A program made the position numbers and the translations under genes. A stretch of DNA of 64,000 nucleotides from Nitzschia sp. DOCU1. Lineage: Eukaryota; Bacillariophyta; Bacillariophyceae; Bacillariales; Bacillariaceae. Below, in pieces: positions 31,462 to 43,865 of this stretch. Position 1 is the first letter of the stretch. Each line of letters opens with the position of its first letter. A model generated the notes under the pieces. It searched no databases and was not told the DNA's origin. It saw only the letters and a list, made by a program, of their open reading frames with translations. The DNA is taken from NCBI GenBank assembly GCA_951394045.1, contig OX595988.1:1426001-1490000 (forward strand), written 5' to 3'.

Positions 31462-34400
31462 ATGAAAGCTGTCAAATCCAACAACAGCAATAGACAGAAC
31501 TCGTCGGCATCCTCTTCTTTGTCCGTTCCTGGCGGAAATGTCGCATCCAACAACCATAGACAGAAACTTCCACCGATCTCTCCTCCCACTACCATTGAAT
31601 TGCGAGGAGTGCCGATCCACTTTCCCTTTCGACCGTATGCGTGTCAAAAGGATTACATGGAAAAAGTCTTGGATGCGCTGTTTCGATCGGAAAATGCCCT
31701 TTTAGAATCCCCCACGGGGACAGGCAAGACGCTGTGTTTGCTTTGTGCCGCGCTGGCCTGGCAACGCCAAGAAGCTCGTAAACTCCATCAGCCATCCTCC
31801 CTACAAGTGGACAATGCCATCAACACTACAACAGCAGTGGGAACCCAGGCTCCGACGTTTCGAAGAGTCCCTACTATCATTTATGCATCTCGTACACACT
31901 CACAATTGTCTCAAGTCGTACTTGAACTTCGAAACACGAGATATCGGCCCAAACATGCCGTACTGGGATCTCGAGAACAAATGTGCGTCAATCCCAAAGT
32001 CAAACGCGCGGGCTCGACGGGAGCCGACATTAACTTGGATTGCAATCGACTCGGAAAAGAACGCAAATGCGCCTTTCGAAACAAATTAGAAGGCTTTGCC
32101 GCGCCCAGCAATGAGGGCACGTGTGGGACGCAGCCCGTGTATGATATGGAAGATTTGGTGACCATGGGACAACAACATCGTGTCTGTCCCTTTTATTATA
32201 CACGAAATCTGGTAGAAGATGCAGAGTTGATACTGGTGCCCTATAATTACTTATTTGATAAGGATGCTAGGACATCGACGCTGGCGGATGTTCCCTGGAA
32301 GAATGCCGTGTTGATTTTTGATGAAGCGCACAATCTGGAATCCTTTGCCAGTGAATCGGCATCCTTTGATCTCACAACGACAGATATTGCTGGATGCTTG
32401 CTTGAAATTCAGCGGGCCATCAATTATGTGCAAACCTTTGGAACTGCCGAAGATAATAGTGGCAAGCTCCGACCCGACAATATTGCCAAACTCAAGACCA
32501 TCTTTTTGAAACTGGAAGACTACATTATGAATACACTGAGTCCTCAGACCACGGCCTACAAGGGCGAATTCATGATGGAACTCTTTCAAAAGGGAGCTGG
32601 TATCAATCACGGCAACCATGAACTCTTTATTGCGGAAGTACGGAAACTGACTGACGTCTTTGTGCAGTTTGGGAGTCTCTCGTCGGGAAAAGGGAACGCT
32701 AATCGTGGGGGAGGTGGGGCGCCTCGGTTGGAACACTTTATTCAGTGTGTCAGGCGGGTCTTTGGGGAACCTTCCGAGGCTCGATGTTTTGCCAAGGCGC
32801 AATCGTATCGAGTTCACGTGACGCAAAAACAATCGCAACCAGTTTCGGCCACTGGAGGAGGGAACAAGATGAACGGCAACCAGAACAAAGCCGTTGTCGG
32901 GCGAACAGTCTCCTATTGGTGTTTTGCTCCTTCCGAAGCCATGCGAGAACTGGCCAATCTGGGGGTGAGAAGCATTCTGGTCACCTCGGGAACGCTCAGT
33001 CCGCTAGAGAGCTACGCCCTCGAGTTGGACTTGCCGTTTCCGCACCGTCTGGAAAACCCACACATTATCCCAGACGATCAGATTCATGTGCGTGTCATTG
33101 GTAAAGGTGTCAGCAACAAGATCCTAACTAGTTCCTATGAGCGAAGACAAGACGATGAATATTATACGGAACTCGGAAACACACTTATCAGCCTCGCCAA
33201 GATTGTGCCTGGAGGAATGTTGGTTTTCTTTCCTAGCTATGGCGTTATGGAAACATGTCTGGAGAAATGGGGCGGTCCTGGTGGGAACAGTAGCTCGAGA
33301 TCGCAGGGAAATAAGACAAGCAGTTTCTTTGCGGCACGAAAACGGCAAATGACTGGATCGGCACGCTATTCTTTCCCGCATGCGCCCTACACATACAGCG
33401 CCTCCAAGGAGCAATTGAATCCATGGAAACGATTGCTTGGGGTGAAAGCAGCTGTTGTGGAACCCAAGTCGACTGCCGACTTGCCGGATGCCATCAACGA
33501 ATTCCATAAGCATCTCAATTTGCCAAAATCCAAAGGCGTTGTGTTGTTTGGAGTGTGCAGAGGCAAAATTTCCGAGGGCATTGACTTTGCGCATGACATG
33601 TGCCGGGCTGTGGTCATTACTGGATTGCCATTTGCTCCCTCATTTGATCCAAAAGTCAAGATGAAACGAGAATTTCTGGATCACAATCGGTCAATACAAA
33701 GTCACAAGGCGTCAACAGAAGGAGGCTTTGAAGCGTGGAAGAGCAAACAATCGGGACTCTCTGGCCACGAATGGTACACGCAGCAAGCGCATCGGGCAGT
33801 CAACCAAGCGGTCGGGCGCGTCATTCGGAACAAGAATGACTATGGTGCCGTCTTACTACTTGATAACCGTTTCAGCCTCCCAGGAAATCAACAAGGGCTC
33901 AGCAAATGGGTCCGACCGCACATTCTTCCCGATGAAGGGATGGGCCGCACTATTGGGGCGTTGAGTAGGTTCTATAAGGAAGCTGCTGGAAAAGCAGAAG
34001 AACGAGAAAAGTTGGCCCCCGTACCACCACCACCCAACCCAGTTTCTATCATTCTTCGATACGAAGACGATGAGGGCGACGACCAGCGACAAGGAAAAGA
34101 AAACCAGCAGATTGTTGATGAGCACGAGCACATGGAAGTCACGAAGATTGCCTACGTCGAGAAGGGTCCCGAAGAGGGCGAAGGTGCAAACGCCTTGTCG
34201 GGGGATGGCGCCGACGACGAGTCCCCTGGGACAAGTTATATTAGGCCGGACCGCATCATTGGTAGAGTGGATATGGAAGATGACAGCAAGAAGATGTCGG
34301 GTGTTTTACAAGCCGGTGCACAGTCAATGGCCAAGTCAAGGCCCTTGTTGGATACAACGTTGACTAGGACTTCGAATGCAGTACCCACGGCCCCCAAGCA

Positions 34401-35838
34401 GTCGTCACCTTCTTTAACTCCAGCACAGCGATTCTTCCAGCTGGTGATGCAACGGATGACAAAAGAAGAACAATCTAAAATGAAGCGTGCGGCCGTTGAA
34501 ATGAAACCGGTGGGTGGCAAATGTGGTCCCAATTTCGTTGCCGCTGCCCGTGAAATGATCGGAATCATTTTGTCCTACGATACCTTTGAGGGGCGGTCGC
34601 GTGATGACAAACCGGAAATGATTGACCTCCTGATGCAGCTCTTTCCGAAGAACATTCTGCGAGAAATGCACCAGTTGACCATGTTGATGATGCTCGACAG
34701 ATCCAACTTTTCTCGAAGCCTTCGAGACAAAGTTGACCCAGAAGCTTATCGAAAAGCCAGGTCTGAGATCAGATCACTGCTCCTTCAGGTCTGGTTCAAG
34801 GATGTCAGCGGTGAATACCTCCCCGCCCAAGGCTTTCTTGCACAATTAGACACTATTCTTTCTTCAGTGCTTGCCTCGTTGGGTTCGAATGGTGAATCAT
34901 CGAGAGATGTGGCGCTTTCAGACTTTGTTAGTCTTGTCCCTGTCGAACTTGGAGTAGCCACGACTGCTTTCCTCGATCAGCTGGGAGCGGCCATGCGGAT
35001 TTCGCAACTCCGAGCGAAAGAGAAGGCATCGGTGGGTGAAAGAAGTCTTCAAGTTGAAAGATTCCGCGCGCCTCCCGTAAAGAAGGAACCAGTTTTCGAA
35101 GATTGTTTGCAAGTCGGAAAGGCGCAACCACTCCCGCCAGATGAAAAGCTTTCGGACGGTACTTCGTCGATTGGTGCTGATGAGAAGAGCACTAGGTGCA
35201 ACCCCTACGCGTGCGTATCTAAGATATCAAAGGGCGTCAAGTCTTGTAAGTCCGACTCGCACAATCAACAGCCGACTTTCCAACTTAATGCAAACTGTCC
35301 GGACAGAAAAGGCAAAACGCCAAACCCATATGTGAAGAGATCATCTAGCATCGAACGACCGAGAAAGGTGGCCAGGGCAGACGAGCCCGAAAGCAAGCCC
35401 AAGCAGCACAGTGTGCTATCAGTAATTGTTGCACCGGTCGCTCCTAGATGTCCTACAGACAAGGTGAAGGACCCGATCAGGAAGGCGTTAGATGAGTTGG
35501 AGGCCGACGTTTTTACTGGCAAGAACAAGTCGACTGTGAAGACAATCGAGTCCAATGCGCCCAAGGATTGGAATTGTGAACTTTGCCAGAATTCTTGTGG
35601 AAAGGTAAGCAAACCCCGATGATGTGGCCATCTCACAATCAATTGCTCACACTCAATGCAACCCCGTTTTCAGCCCTTTATTGCCCCGTGCAACCATGTC
35701 GCATGCAAAAGCTGCTGGGTACAATGGTTTAACAAGTCAAAGACGTGCCCCCAATGCAGAAAACCAGCCTCAGTCGAGTCGTTGGCTCTTGTTGTATTCA
35801 AACAGAAGCCGGGGACTCTAGACCGCTCGGAACCATAG
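31462..35838 (+). CDS. RTEL1: RTEL1-like XPD-family DNA helicase with C-terminal RING
   Basis: Exons 31462-35604 and 35674-35838 join in phase 0 (CQNSCGK|PFIAPCNHVACKSCW) to give 1435 aa. RTEL1 dismantles D-loops, T-loops and G-quadruplexes. The start MELRGVPIHFPFRPYACQK-like block is IELRGVPIHFPFRPYACQKD. Walker A is ESPTGTGKT (near residue 85), the iron-sulfur cysteines lie in MCVNPK..LDCNR..KCAFRN..VCPFYY, and the DEAH box is IFDEAHNLE (near 287). Motif V/VI is EGIDFAHDMCRAVVITGLPF and QAVGRVIRNKNDYGAVLLLD. After the helicase core comes a helical, possibly harmonin-like region (TPAQRFFQLVMQRMTKEEQS), a linker, and a RING finger (CELCQ..CNHVACKSCW..CPQC). Vertebrate RTEL1 also ends in a RING-type domain. 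Confidence 0.92.
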
Positions 35839-36068
35839 TTGACTACAGTACAGACAGAAAAAGGTCCTTGGTCGTCTCGACTCGTGGCAGTTAACTCTAA
35901 ATGCTATCTGGACGTGCAATAAAAAGAATCTATACATGAACGTGCGTAGCTTTCGGCACGTGTTTTAATAGCGTAATATGTAAAGTGCGAGTGGGATATG
36001 TAGTCCTGTAGCAGTTCCCCTCGTCTGGAGCTAGTAGCGTTGGCGGATTGGCAATCCTGGCGTGTCCT

Positions 36069-36832
36069 CTAGTTCGAAAGAAAGTTTTCCCTTTCGATAG
36101 CCAGAGCAAGAAGGTCAAGTCTTCCAGCTCCCTCTTTGCTTGGTTGCAGAGGCTTAGGCAGCATCATTTGTTGTGCCTTGAAGGTCAACCATGGTTGAGT
36201 AACACATTGCGGCGAACCGACTGAGTCTGGAGTGATTGGCGACTTCTGTGCGATCGGTTGGAAGTATGTGGTACTGTATATTGGTGTTGACGGCGATACC
36301 GATCGGCATACAGGGCCTCCCGACCCGGTGCTAACAGTGTCGCTTTCGTCATGGAAGCCCCTGTTAGAAGTGCGTCGTCTCGAGGCTGAAGTTGACTTGC
36401 GAAGCTGTGTTAACAACTCGGGTTTGCTCCGAGTAAACGAAGCATGTGCATACATATCAGTATCTGGTCCTCGGCGGACTTTAGCAAATCCATACTATGG
36501 AAATGAACGGGGGGTTTGAACGTTAGCCAGATGAACAAAGGGAAACGTCGACCCGGTGACACGGTGCGCCTTACCAAATTGAGGTTTCTCTGGAACGAGC
36601 TGAACTTCTTGGTGCGAAAGTATCGAGGAAGGATTGTTGTGGCAAACTCATCAACATCAGTGATGCGAAAAGCCTTGCCAGAGTCTGACCAAGAAATCAC
36701 AAACTCCTCATCCGGCTTGGAGGCTGCTAGTTTTGCCTCCGATTCCAACATCTCATACAGGCGTCTCGGAAACTGCTGGGGCACGCCCCTCTTGCCTGTG
36801 CGTGGGTAATTCAAGGTCGATAGATTACTCAT
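36069..36832 (-). CDS. heat shock factor-type transcription factor (short, 227 aa)
   Basis: Exons 36575-36832 and 36069-36494 join in phase 0 inside the DNA-binding domain (SSFQRNLNL|YGFAKVRRGPDTDMYAHASF). HSF domains bind nGAAn repeats as winged helices; this family is greatly expanded in diatoms. The domain reads FPRRLYEMLESEAKL, FVISWSDSGKAFRITDVDEF, ILPRYFRTKKFSSFQRNLNL, then FTRSKPELLTQLRKST. Downstream is a Ser/Pro-rich tail with no clear heptad oligomerisation region. The start chosen is MSNLSTLNYP, as the frame beyond it lacks another ATG. The gene converges on RTEL1 with 230 bp between stops. Confidence 0.9.
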
Positions 36833-38353
36833 ATTGCCAATAACTCTGGGTGTCAAGAGCTGCAACAAACACAGTTGTCAAAGGTCGATGCGTTTAGTTT
36901 GTGAGCTCTCAAAGGTGCCACCGAATTTGGTGAGCGATGATGCCGAAAGCAATAGTGCGTAATTGCTCCGGAATCCAATTCCGAGCGGAATGCTTTCTTG
37001 TTGCTTCAGGCCGATGTAAGGGCGTTTTTTGGTCGGATGATGTCAACTACGTGTAGGGCTGGCGGCGATCCTATGTGATGGTTGAACATCATTCCGAAAT
37101 GGTGTCGGAATACATAGGCAATTCATGCAGTCAAAAGCATGGAGTCCGCATATTTACTACACTTGATTGGTTCTCGTCGTGATGCGAAGGTGTCAACTTT
37201 GGAGGCTGGAATTCGTTCGGGGAGGAAGTGGCACTCAAGAAGAAGTGCGTAAGAATACAAAGACCAATAAAACCTTTCGATAGCAATGTGTTGCAAGAAT
37301 ACGTCAGTCCCCAGGAATTGTCATTTAATGAGGAAGCATATCTGAATGTTAATTAGTTCGCCCAAACTGGTTCGCGAGGCAATAAAACAATTCCCAATCC
37401 TATTTAACCGGCTGAAATTGATCATTCCCAGGGCACATACCTAGATTACACTCTGATGCAGAATATTGTCACTAACGCAAGTCACCTTAACCAAAATGAG
37501 TGGTTCTGGTGGCTATCACTTTCTTGCTACACGCTCTCCAATAGTATCATACGCTGATCCGACGAATGAACCCATTTCCTTGCACATCAAGTGCCGCTTC
37601 TACAAAAAGAAGTCGCAAGTAATTTATTTTGATTGATTGCTATTTGCGCTCGTCGCTCGCATACTTGTCGACGTGGATCTGTTGGACAATACCTCAGGAC
37701 ATCATTGTCAAATTCGTTCGGATTTCATGGCCTTTTCTTGATTGATATCTTGACGTCTTCTGAGGAAAGTGTGGCGAAACGAATGGCTCCAGTTGCGCAT
37801 CGACCACAGCTCAATCTACACTCTTTCGAAGTTTACTATCATTCATTAGAGAGGAACATGAAACATTGCAATGATGTTGGGAGATAGAGGGCCACTGAAA
37901 CGTCTACTACGACTAGCATCTACTTCTAGCTTTGTTAGAGTATAAGTGCTTCAACCTAATGCAGGTAAAATCACCGCATTCGGTGCAAACGGGTGGATGG
38001 CGGTGGTAGTCGATTACTATTGGCCCAACGTCTAAATGCACTGGGGCTCAACAGAAAAAAGGAAGTGGGCAGCTAACTACCGGTAGCACCTCGCTTTTTA
38101 CGGATGGCACCCAAAAAACCGTAGTGCTCTTTTGGATTGGAAAGCATTCCGATGACGTAAGTGACACGGTGTCAAGGCTTTTGCATTTGTCACAAAGGTT
38201 CCGACTTCAAGTAATTGGGGACCGCTCGACAAAGAGAACGTCATTGAAAAAATTGTGGTGTGCGCGATCAAGAATCCATGGCACCACAATAGGTATGTGC
38301 ATACATATGGCTGATGCGTTCCGAATTCCGCATCCCGGGAACAAGAACGGGAC
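36833..38353. other. 1.5-kb intergenic region without recognised gene
   Basis: This is the longest gene-free stretch outside the transposon, between the HSF start and the cyclin stop. It is AT-richer than its neighbours. ORFs of 60-110 codons exist on both strands but none shows a family motif, a presequence or paired splice sites. It probably contains the HSF promoter and the cyclin 3' UTR. No RNA gene or repeat was recognised. Confidence 0.4.
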
Positions 38354-39479
38354 TCAACTCAATTCGGCCTTGCTCATGCAATCCATGATCTGGTCCCAAA
38401 GAAAGCTACCGGGGTCGTTAAAGCTCCCACCATCGGTTAAACAGGATACCACATAACCTCTGGAAGCGAGTAAAGAGTCCGCAAGGGCTTCTGGTTCGCG
38501 TTCCTTGTCGAGGCTGCAGAGGCCAAGTATGGCATTAGCCGCAGTGGCAATGTCATTGGAAAGAGATTTTCCCACGAAAACCTCCCACCAAGGCTGCGGC
38601 GACATTGGCAGTTTTACCAGGAAGTCTCGAGCGGCTAGCAAGATTGAACTTGATGCCTGATTGGGAATGGAGCTTTGAGTCAGGATCATCACAAAGAAGT
38701 TGACTCGCAAGAAGATCCTCACTTACCACAACTTCTGCCGGGAAACGCACGCAAAGGTCAAGCCGACAAGAGTCATTACAGTAGTTCCACGCCCTTTGTG
38801 TAAACCAAGGCTCGACCAAGCCAAGTGCCTGACAAAAGTAGAGAATAAACTTGTGTGGATGAGAATCCGGGATCCAATACAGTGTAAAGCCCAGTTGCCG
38901 AAGGATTGCAGCCTCTGTATCCAGTGCTTGCTTGTGCCAATCTTCAAACACAGGTCCCATGGGCATTGGTAGAGGAACATCCATTAGACACTTTTCTTTT
39001 TCCGCCAGTGACCACGTTTTCGCTTCCTTCGCGTGCCGCAACGACGGATGACTCCAATCCCAGCAGCCAGTGGCTTCACCCTGATCTGGATCAATCACCA
39101 GAAGTCTTTTTCTATACAAGTGACAGAATGCATGTATAATTCTCTTGAGGGTCTGGGGTTCCTCCTCAACTTTGGTAGACAGGAGGACACTAGCGATTGC
39201 CACACTCCAAACATCAAACTTGTTGAGAGATGCTTGATGGTAAAAGCGGTGGAAAATCGCACAGGCAGTCGCATACGTGGAAGCACCGAGGCCAAGCAGC
39301 TGGGAGCTCTCGAATAATAGAGAAGTCCCATGGAGCCGATGCAATCGCTCCATCCTAGGCGAGATTTGGTCCTTTCTCGATGCGGATCGGTCCGGATCCT
39401 GCACCACCACCCGCACGCTTCGATCCAATAACGTCAAGCCACTTTCATCTCCGTTCCCTTTCTCACCCGCGGACTCCAT
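38354..39479 (-). CDS. cyclin L-like cyclin
   Basis: Exons 38727-39479 and 38354-38656 join in phase 0 (RFPAEVV|ASSSILLAARD) to give 351 aa. Cyclin L partners CDK11-type kinases and is linked to transcription and splicing. The first cyclin fold reads LFESSQLLGLGASTYATACA, FHRFYHQASLNKFDVWSVAI, then ASVLLSTKVEEEPQTLKRII. The second fold reads ILRQLGFTLYWIPDSHPHKF, AWNYCNDSCRLDLCVRF, SSSILLAARDFLVKLP and WWEVFVGKSLSNDI. The NDS-x4-CVRF segment closely follows cyclin L. There is no C-terminal RS domain, unlike animal cyclin L. Cyclin T/K is the alternative assignment. Confidence 0.82.
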
Positions 39480-40124
39480 GTTTCGGCCCGATTCTTTCCC
39501 CTTGTCGTGTAGCTCTCAATGCAACATCTTGGACTTGTTGTACTCAACAACGATCCAACCTCATCATTGTCCGCCCAGCATGTTGGCTGTCGGGCGCGCA
39601 ATCTCTCCCTCCAAAATAAGCCGATCTTTGGGTTTTTGTTGCGGCGCGATCCGACCCTCTCGACTCAAAATGCGCCAAAAGCTCTATGCAATGGAAGAGC
39701 GAGACACCTGTTTCTTCCACCTTTCCTGGCACGAAATACAATCCTAAAACGTGCTCCTCTGGAATCTACCTCCTAGCTAGGACCATTTGTTGGATATGAT
39801 CCACGGGGCGACCACCGCCACTACCTAGTAGTAGAAGTGGTAACCACGGCGGCATGAGATGCTCATGCCGACCGACAAACAAGTTTCAGTACCTAGGAAA
39901 ATTCTCTTCTAGAACCATTAACCATGATGGAAAGAACTTGACGATGATTTCAATGTCAATTTTTGCGTCAATGCTGTCTATCCAAACTCTGACGTGCTGG
40001 CGATCTACCACGCTGAACTCTTCTCGACAGCTCTTGACGTTTCGTAAATCCTCGTATGCCTCCCTCTCGCTCCATTTCCCATACCACTGGACTACTGCTA
40101 CTACTACCACCCCTGATTGATTCA
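39480..40124. other. intergenic (5' of cyclin, 3' of RPB9)
   Basis: A 645-bp gap between two minus-strand genes, presumably the cyclin promoter and RPB9 3' UTR. The ORFs overlap in several frames without motifs; nothing else seen. Confidence 0.4.
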
Positions 40125-40678
40125 TTAATTGACCCATTTGTGTTCACAATTGCAACACACAAAAATCAACGCCAACGAATCGGCCTGTGCAATATCGGAC
40201 TGAAAAAAGACTGCCTCGTGATGATTGCAATTGCTGCATTTGGCGTTTTGTGACCGTGCCAAGGTAGGGTCGTCTTTAATGGCGGACGGTACATTGTGCA
40301 AGACATTTCCGACTTCCTTTTTTAGCTCGTTTCGATAAATCAAGGGCTGACCGGGGGCGTCTTCTGTATATCGGCACAACCGACAAGCGTATTGCAATGA
40401 TCGGATTCTTTTATTTTCCTTTGGAATGTCATTATTATTCAAAGAGATGAGTGGGCAAATTCAACGAAGGGCGTTCGTTTCAAATCACACACAACTCAAC
40501 GTACCTGTGGATATAGCATGGACGAGTCGTGTGGACAAAACCTCATGAGCAAACCTTCCTTTTCATTGGCGAGATCATCTTCTCCCATGTCGAGAATGTC
40601 ATCTTCTTCTTCCTCTTCTTCGTCAGCCTCCTCCTGCTGCTCTTCTTGTTGCTGTTCTTCCCAGTCTTCTTCTTCCAT
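40125..40678 (-). CDS. RPB9: RNA polymerase II subunit RPB9
   Basis: Exons 40505-40678 and 40125-40418 join in phase 0 (MLYPQ|ENKRIRSLQYACRLC) to give 155 aa. RPB9 sits at the jaw of Pol II and affects start-site choice and fidelity. An unusual Glu/Asp/Gln-rich extension of about 42 residues precedes the domain. Zinc ribbon 1 is RFCPHDSSMLYPQ..CRLC: the first pair is C-x-H-D rather than the usual C-x2-C. Zinc ribbon 2 is intact (AKCSNCNHHEAVFFQ..FVCCNCEHKW). The block NVPSAIKDDPTLARS matches the family linker. The intron acceptor CCAAAG lacks a long pyrimidine tract, so RNA evidence would help there. Confidence 0.88.
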
Positions 40679-41046
40679 GATTCTGATAGTATGTATATAA
40701 TAGCGACAAGGGCTTTGGAAGTATTACACCAAGAAAGAGGAAAGATGGCTTGGACCCCGTCGTTGCGTCCCGCATCCGATCGTATCGGGCGGGTGGTCTC
40801 TCGGCTTTTGCCCGCGCAACCACGAGAGGCGCACTACGACGTACAGACTAGTCGACTTCTTTGACCTCTCGCAAATCGGCGAGCGTGGCCGTCGCCGCGG
40901 AAACAACGTGCAAACGCGACACGGCCACACAAGACCATGACCGAAAAGGAACATTAAACAAACAGAAAGAAAGCTCCTTCTATCATCGTCTATACACACA
41001 ATCATCCATTCTCCACTGCAACAGAAGAGCTCGAGAGATCAATAGG
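40679..41046. other. divergent promoter region, RPB9 / DeSI
   Basis: This 368-bp head-to-head gap presumably holds both promoters. No gene or clear element was seen. Confidence 0.35.
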
Positions 41047-41952
41047 ATGAGCTTTGGAAATAGCTATGATGGCGGAAGGACGAGAATGGTGAGTCCCCCA
41101 AAGTTCTGTGGAAACTGGCTGGTTGCGGCACTGTTATCTCTCATTCCAAGTCCTCTAACTCTGTTTCCACTCTATTATTGTCAACTATCACCATGCTAGA
41201 AAACAAAAGTCTTGTTAAATCTCTATGACTTGAGCCCCGCCAATGATTACTTGTTCGCCGTGGGCCTGGGTCTTCATCATTCTGGATTAGAGATTGGAGG
41301 TCGCGAGTATTCGTACGGATCCGGAGGCTCGGGCATTTTTGAAGGTCCGCCCCAAGAAGCACCGGGAGCGCGGTTTCGGTGTCAAATCGATTTGGGCTCC
41401 TACGATGGAGGCACCAAGGAGTTGAATCAAGCCTTGGATGATTTGCGAAGCAATGGCTTTGGATCGAATGGATACAATTTGGTGAAACGAAATTGCAATC
41501 ACTTTTGTAATGCATTGAGTTGGCGATTACTGCGACGGCCGATTCCTGCTTATATCAATCGATGGGCGGATATTGGAAATTGCTGCTCTTGCTTGTTACC
41601 CAAGCAACTGTTGGAAGATTCACCGGTAGGAGGAAGTGGTGGTGGTGGAATGAACCAGTCGTTTGTGGTTCCGACGCGAGGGTCCATGAACCGAGGTGGG
41701 GCGACAGCTAGTAGTTCTGTCTTTAGCGGCAAGGGTCATAGTTTGGGCGGTCAGAGTACAGCTTCCACAGCTAGTAGTAGCTCAGAATCGGAAGGCTTCT
41801 TGTCAAGCTTTATCCGAACATCATCGTCTACGACCCCACAGGCGACAACACCCAAGGATGATTTGACGGATCGGAGAGAAAAGGCCCGTAAAGCTGCATT
41901 GGCGCGTTTAGAACGGAATCAGCAGCAACCAGAGTCTGATAAGCAGAGCTAA
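41047..41952 (+). CDS. PPPDE/DeSI-type thiol isopeptidase
   Basis: Exons 41047-41088 and 41200-41952 give 264 aa. The 42-nt first exon (MSFGNSYDGGRTRM) ends at GTGAGT and the second starts KTKVLLNLYDLSPANDY. PPPDE proteases remove SUMO or ubiquitin. The permuted papain fold shows its catalytic His in GLGLHHSGLEIGGREYSYG and its Cys in VKRNCNHFCNALSWRLL. The YDLSP and GREY blocks are diagnostic. After the domain (about residue 140) comes a Gly/Ser-rich tail ending in a basic helix (RREKARKAALARLERNQ). It resembles DESI2 and plant DeSI3-type proteins more than DESI1. Substrate unknown. Confidence 0.9.
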
Positions 41953-42277
41953 TCTGTATGGAAATGCGTGTTCTTATGCTGCAGCTCAACTCTAGTAGGG
42001 ATTCGTTTTCTAACTACTTCCAACAAAAGTATGTACATCCTCTGAAAACCTGTATTACTCTTATCAATAATAAGTATCCACTAGCTAGGTTGAGGCAAGT
42101 CGGGTGGTGTCTTTTCTTTCTCGCCACCGACAGTCATCATCTTTCGTGTCTCGTTCAAAGAATTGCGCCGAACGAATCAAACAGCGTTCGCCTACAAAGC
42201 AAGCAGGGATCGTATGAACCCACAAAAGCTGAGTCAAGTCTCAATAGTGGGTGCACCTTGGCTTCCCCCGTTTCGTT
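41953..42277. other. convergent 3' intergenic region
   Basis: A 325-bp tail-to-tail gap between the DeSI and NASP stops. Probably the two 3' UTRs; no feature seen. Confidence 0.35.
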
Positions 42278-43363
42278 TTATCGTTTGGCTTTCTTGTTGA
42301 CAGGTTCTGCAGCTAGCTTCGCCTCGGCCTCTTGCTCGTCCAAAGCTGCCAACGTCTCGCCAACACCCATTATCATGGTTGCCAAAAAGCAAACGTCCTC
42401 TTTCTCACTCCCCAAGTCCACATTCTTGGACGCTAGTTTTCCTAGCAAATAGACCGTCTCTTGTAGACTATCCCGGGCCTTGTCATAGTATCCCCTGGCA
42501 TATTCAATTCGTTCATTGGCCTTGACAATCAAACTGGAAGTTTCCGTCGTAACCACATCGACATTTTCGGGACACGCCAACAATTCTTCGGCAATCAGTA
42601 CTGTTGCCTCACAGACACGCCGCTGACTTGTCAGATGCATCAAGCTGTCTTTTGTGTTGGATTTTGCGATTTCGTCCAGCTGCAACTGACGACAATCCAA
42701 GGCCCGCGAGTAGGCATCCGCCGCGTCGGCGTGTCGTTGCAAGGCGGACAAACAATCTCCGATTCCCAACAGAACACGTGGTATTTGTTCTGTGACCCAA
42801 GCAACATACGATGTATTCGTTTGAGACTTGTACTCTTCCATGATGGAATACGCATTTTCCATCATTTCTAGTGACAATTGCAAGTCACTCTCTGACTCGT
42901 TTGTTTCACCGTCGTCGGCAGCTTCGTCTTGGTGAACGCCATTTTCTTCTGCATCAGGCTCTGGTTCCGCCGGCACTTTCTTGTCATTGCTTCCATCCTC
43001 GTCGGGACTTTCCGCCGCTGCTGTGGGGTCTTCCTTGTCCTGCTGCGCTTGCTGGCGGGCCTCGGCAGCTGCCGCGGCAGCATTTCTGGCGTCGTCCGCG
43101 TTCTCAGCATCGCTCGCCTCTGGTTCTTCGTCTGCTGCTGCTGTGGTTGTCGCCATGTAGGCACGCAAGAGAGAATTGCCATATTCAAAAAAGGCCGGAC
43201 TGGTTTCAATGGAGGTTTCCCCGTGTTTGGCGATGCATTCTTCGACCAGAGTCGAAAAGATCTCAATGGCGCCCTCGTTGGCCATACCTTGTTGAATCAA
43301 CGCCCGACCAGCTTCAAACCTGGGGTCCCGAAGGACAAGTGGAGATGTAGATGAAGCCGCCAT
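42278..43363 (-). CDS. NASP: NASP / Sim3-type histone H3 chaperone (SHNi-TPR)
   Basis: A single-exon 361-aa protein. NASP-family chaperones bind H3 or H3-H4 and hand it to chromatin assembly factors. The N-terminal TPR is FEAGRALIQQGMANEGAIEI, then SPAFFEYGNSLLRAY. A long acidic Ala/Glu-rich insert that interrupts TPR2, typical of NASP, spans about residues 75-165. The pattern resumes with LQLSLEMMENAYSIMEEYKS, IPRVLLGIGDCLSALQRHAD and AADAYSRALDCRQ. The end is a basic stretch (AEPVNKKAKR), a likely nuclear localisation signal. The interrupted-TPR layout and insert are the main evidence. Confidence 0.87.
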   Translation of the reverse strand: MAASSTSPLVLRDPRFEAGRALIQQGMANEGAIEIFSTLVEECIAKHGETSIETSPAFFEYGNSLLRAYMATTTAAADEEPEASDAENADDARNAAAAAAEARQQAQQDKEDPTAAAESPDEDGSNDKKVPAEPEPDAEENGVHQDEAADDGETNESESDLQLSLEMMENAYSIMEEYKSQTNTSYVAWVTEQIPRVLLGIGDCLSALQRHADAADAYSRALDCRQLQLDEIAKSNTKDSLMHLTSQRRVCEATVLIAEELLACPENVDVVTTETSSLIVKANERIEYARGYYDKARDSLQETVYLLGKLASKNVDLGSEKEDVCFLATMIMGVGETLAALDEQEAEAKLAAEPVNKKAKR

Positions 43364-43865
43364 TCTATATACAATGCTCGAAACCTATGCGTGTTAGATA
43401 TTCACTGGCCCTCGAAGCACATCAAAGATCTCTGTCATCGTCGTCGCGGAGGGGCTTTTGAGAGAAAAGAGCAAGGGGTGCGCGCGCGCCAGGAGGGGTC
43501 TCGGCAGGAAGATTTGCAGCCAAACGGGTGGATGGACGAACGGTTGGTCGTTTTGCAAAAATGGTACGAATTCTGAGCATCTCGCAGTCCCAACAAACAG
43601 AGAAGCATGCACAGCAGGTCCAGCAAGCTTTTCCGACTCAAGAAAGCTTTCCCATTATTCCCACCGCCACCATCCTTCTCATTTTCTACACCCGAACAAA
43701 CACCGCGTGTGCCAGAATCATCATGTCAAACATTGGTAGTGGTGGCAGGTGGACTTTGCCGTTTATGCTCCTGGTCGGATCGACTATTTTTTGATTCAGA
43801 CCATGACGACGATACATTATGCCATGACGATGACTTTTGACATCGACGACGAGGCGGCCTGTGAT

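Noticed and set aside
36833..38353. Small ORFs in the 1.5-kb gap as genes
   Set aside because: Overlapping frames on both strands, no motif, no presequence and no paired splice signals.
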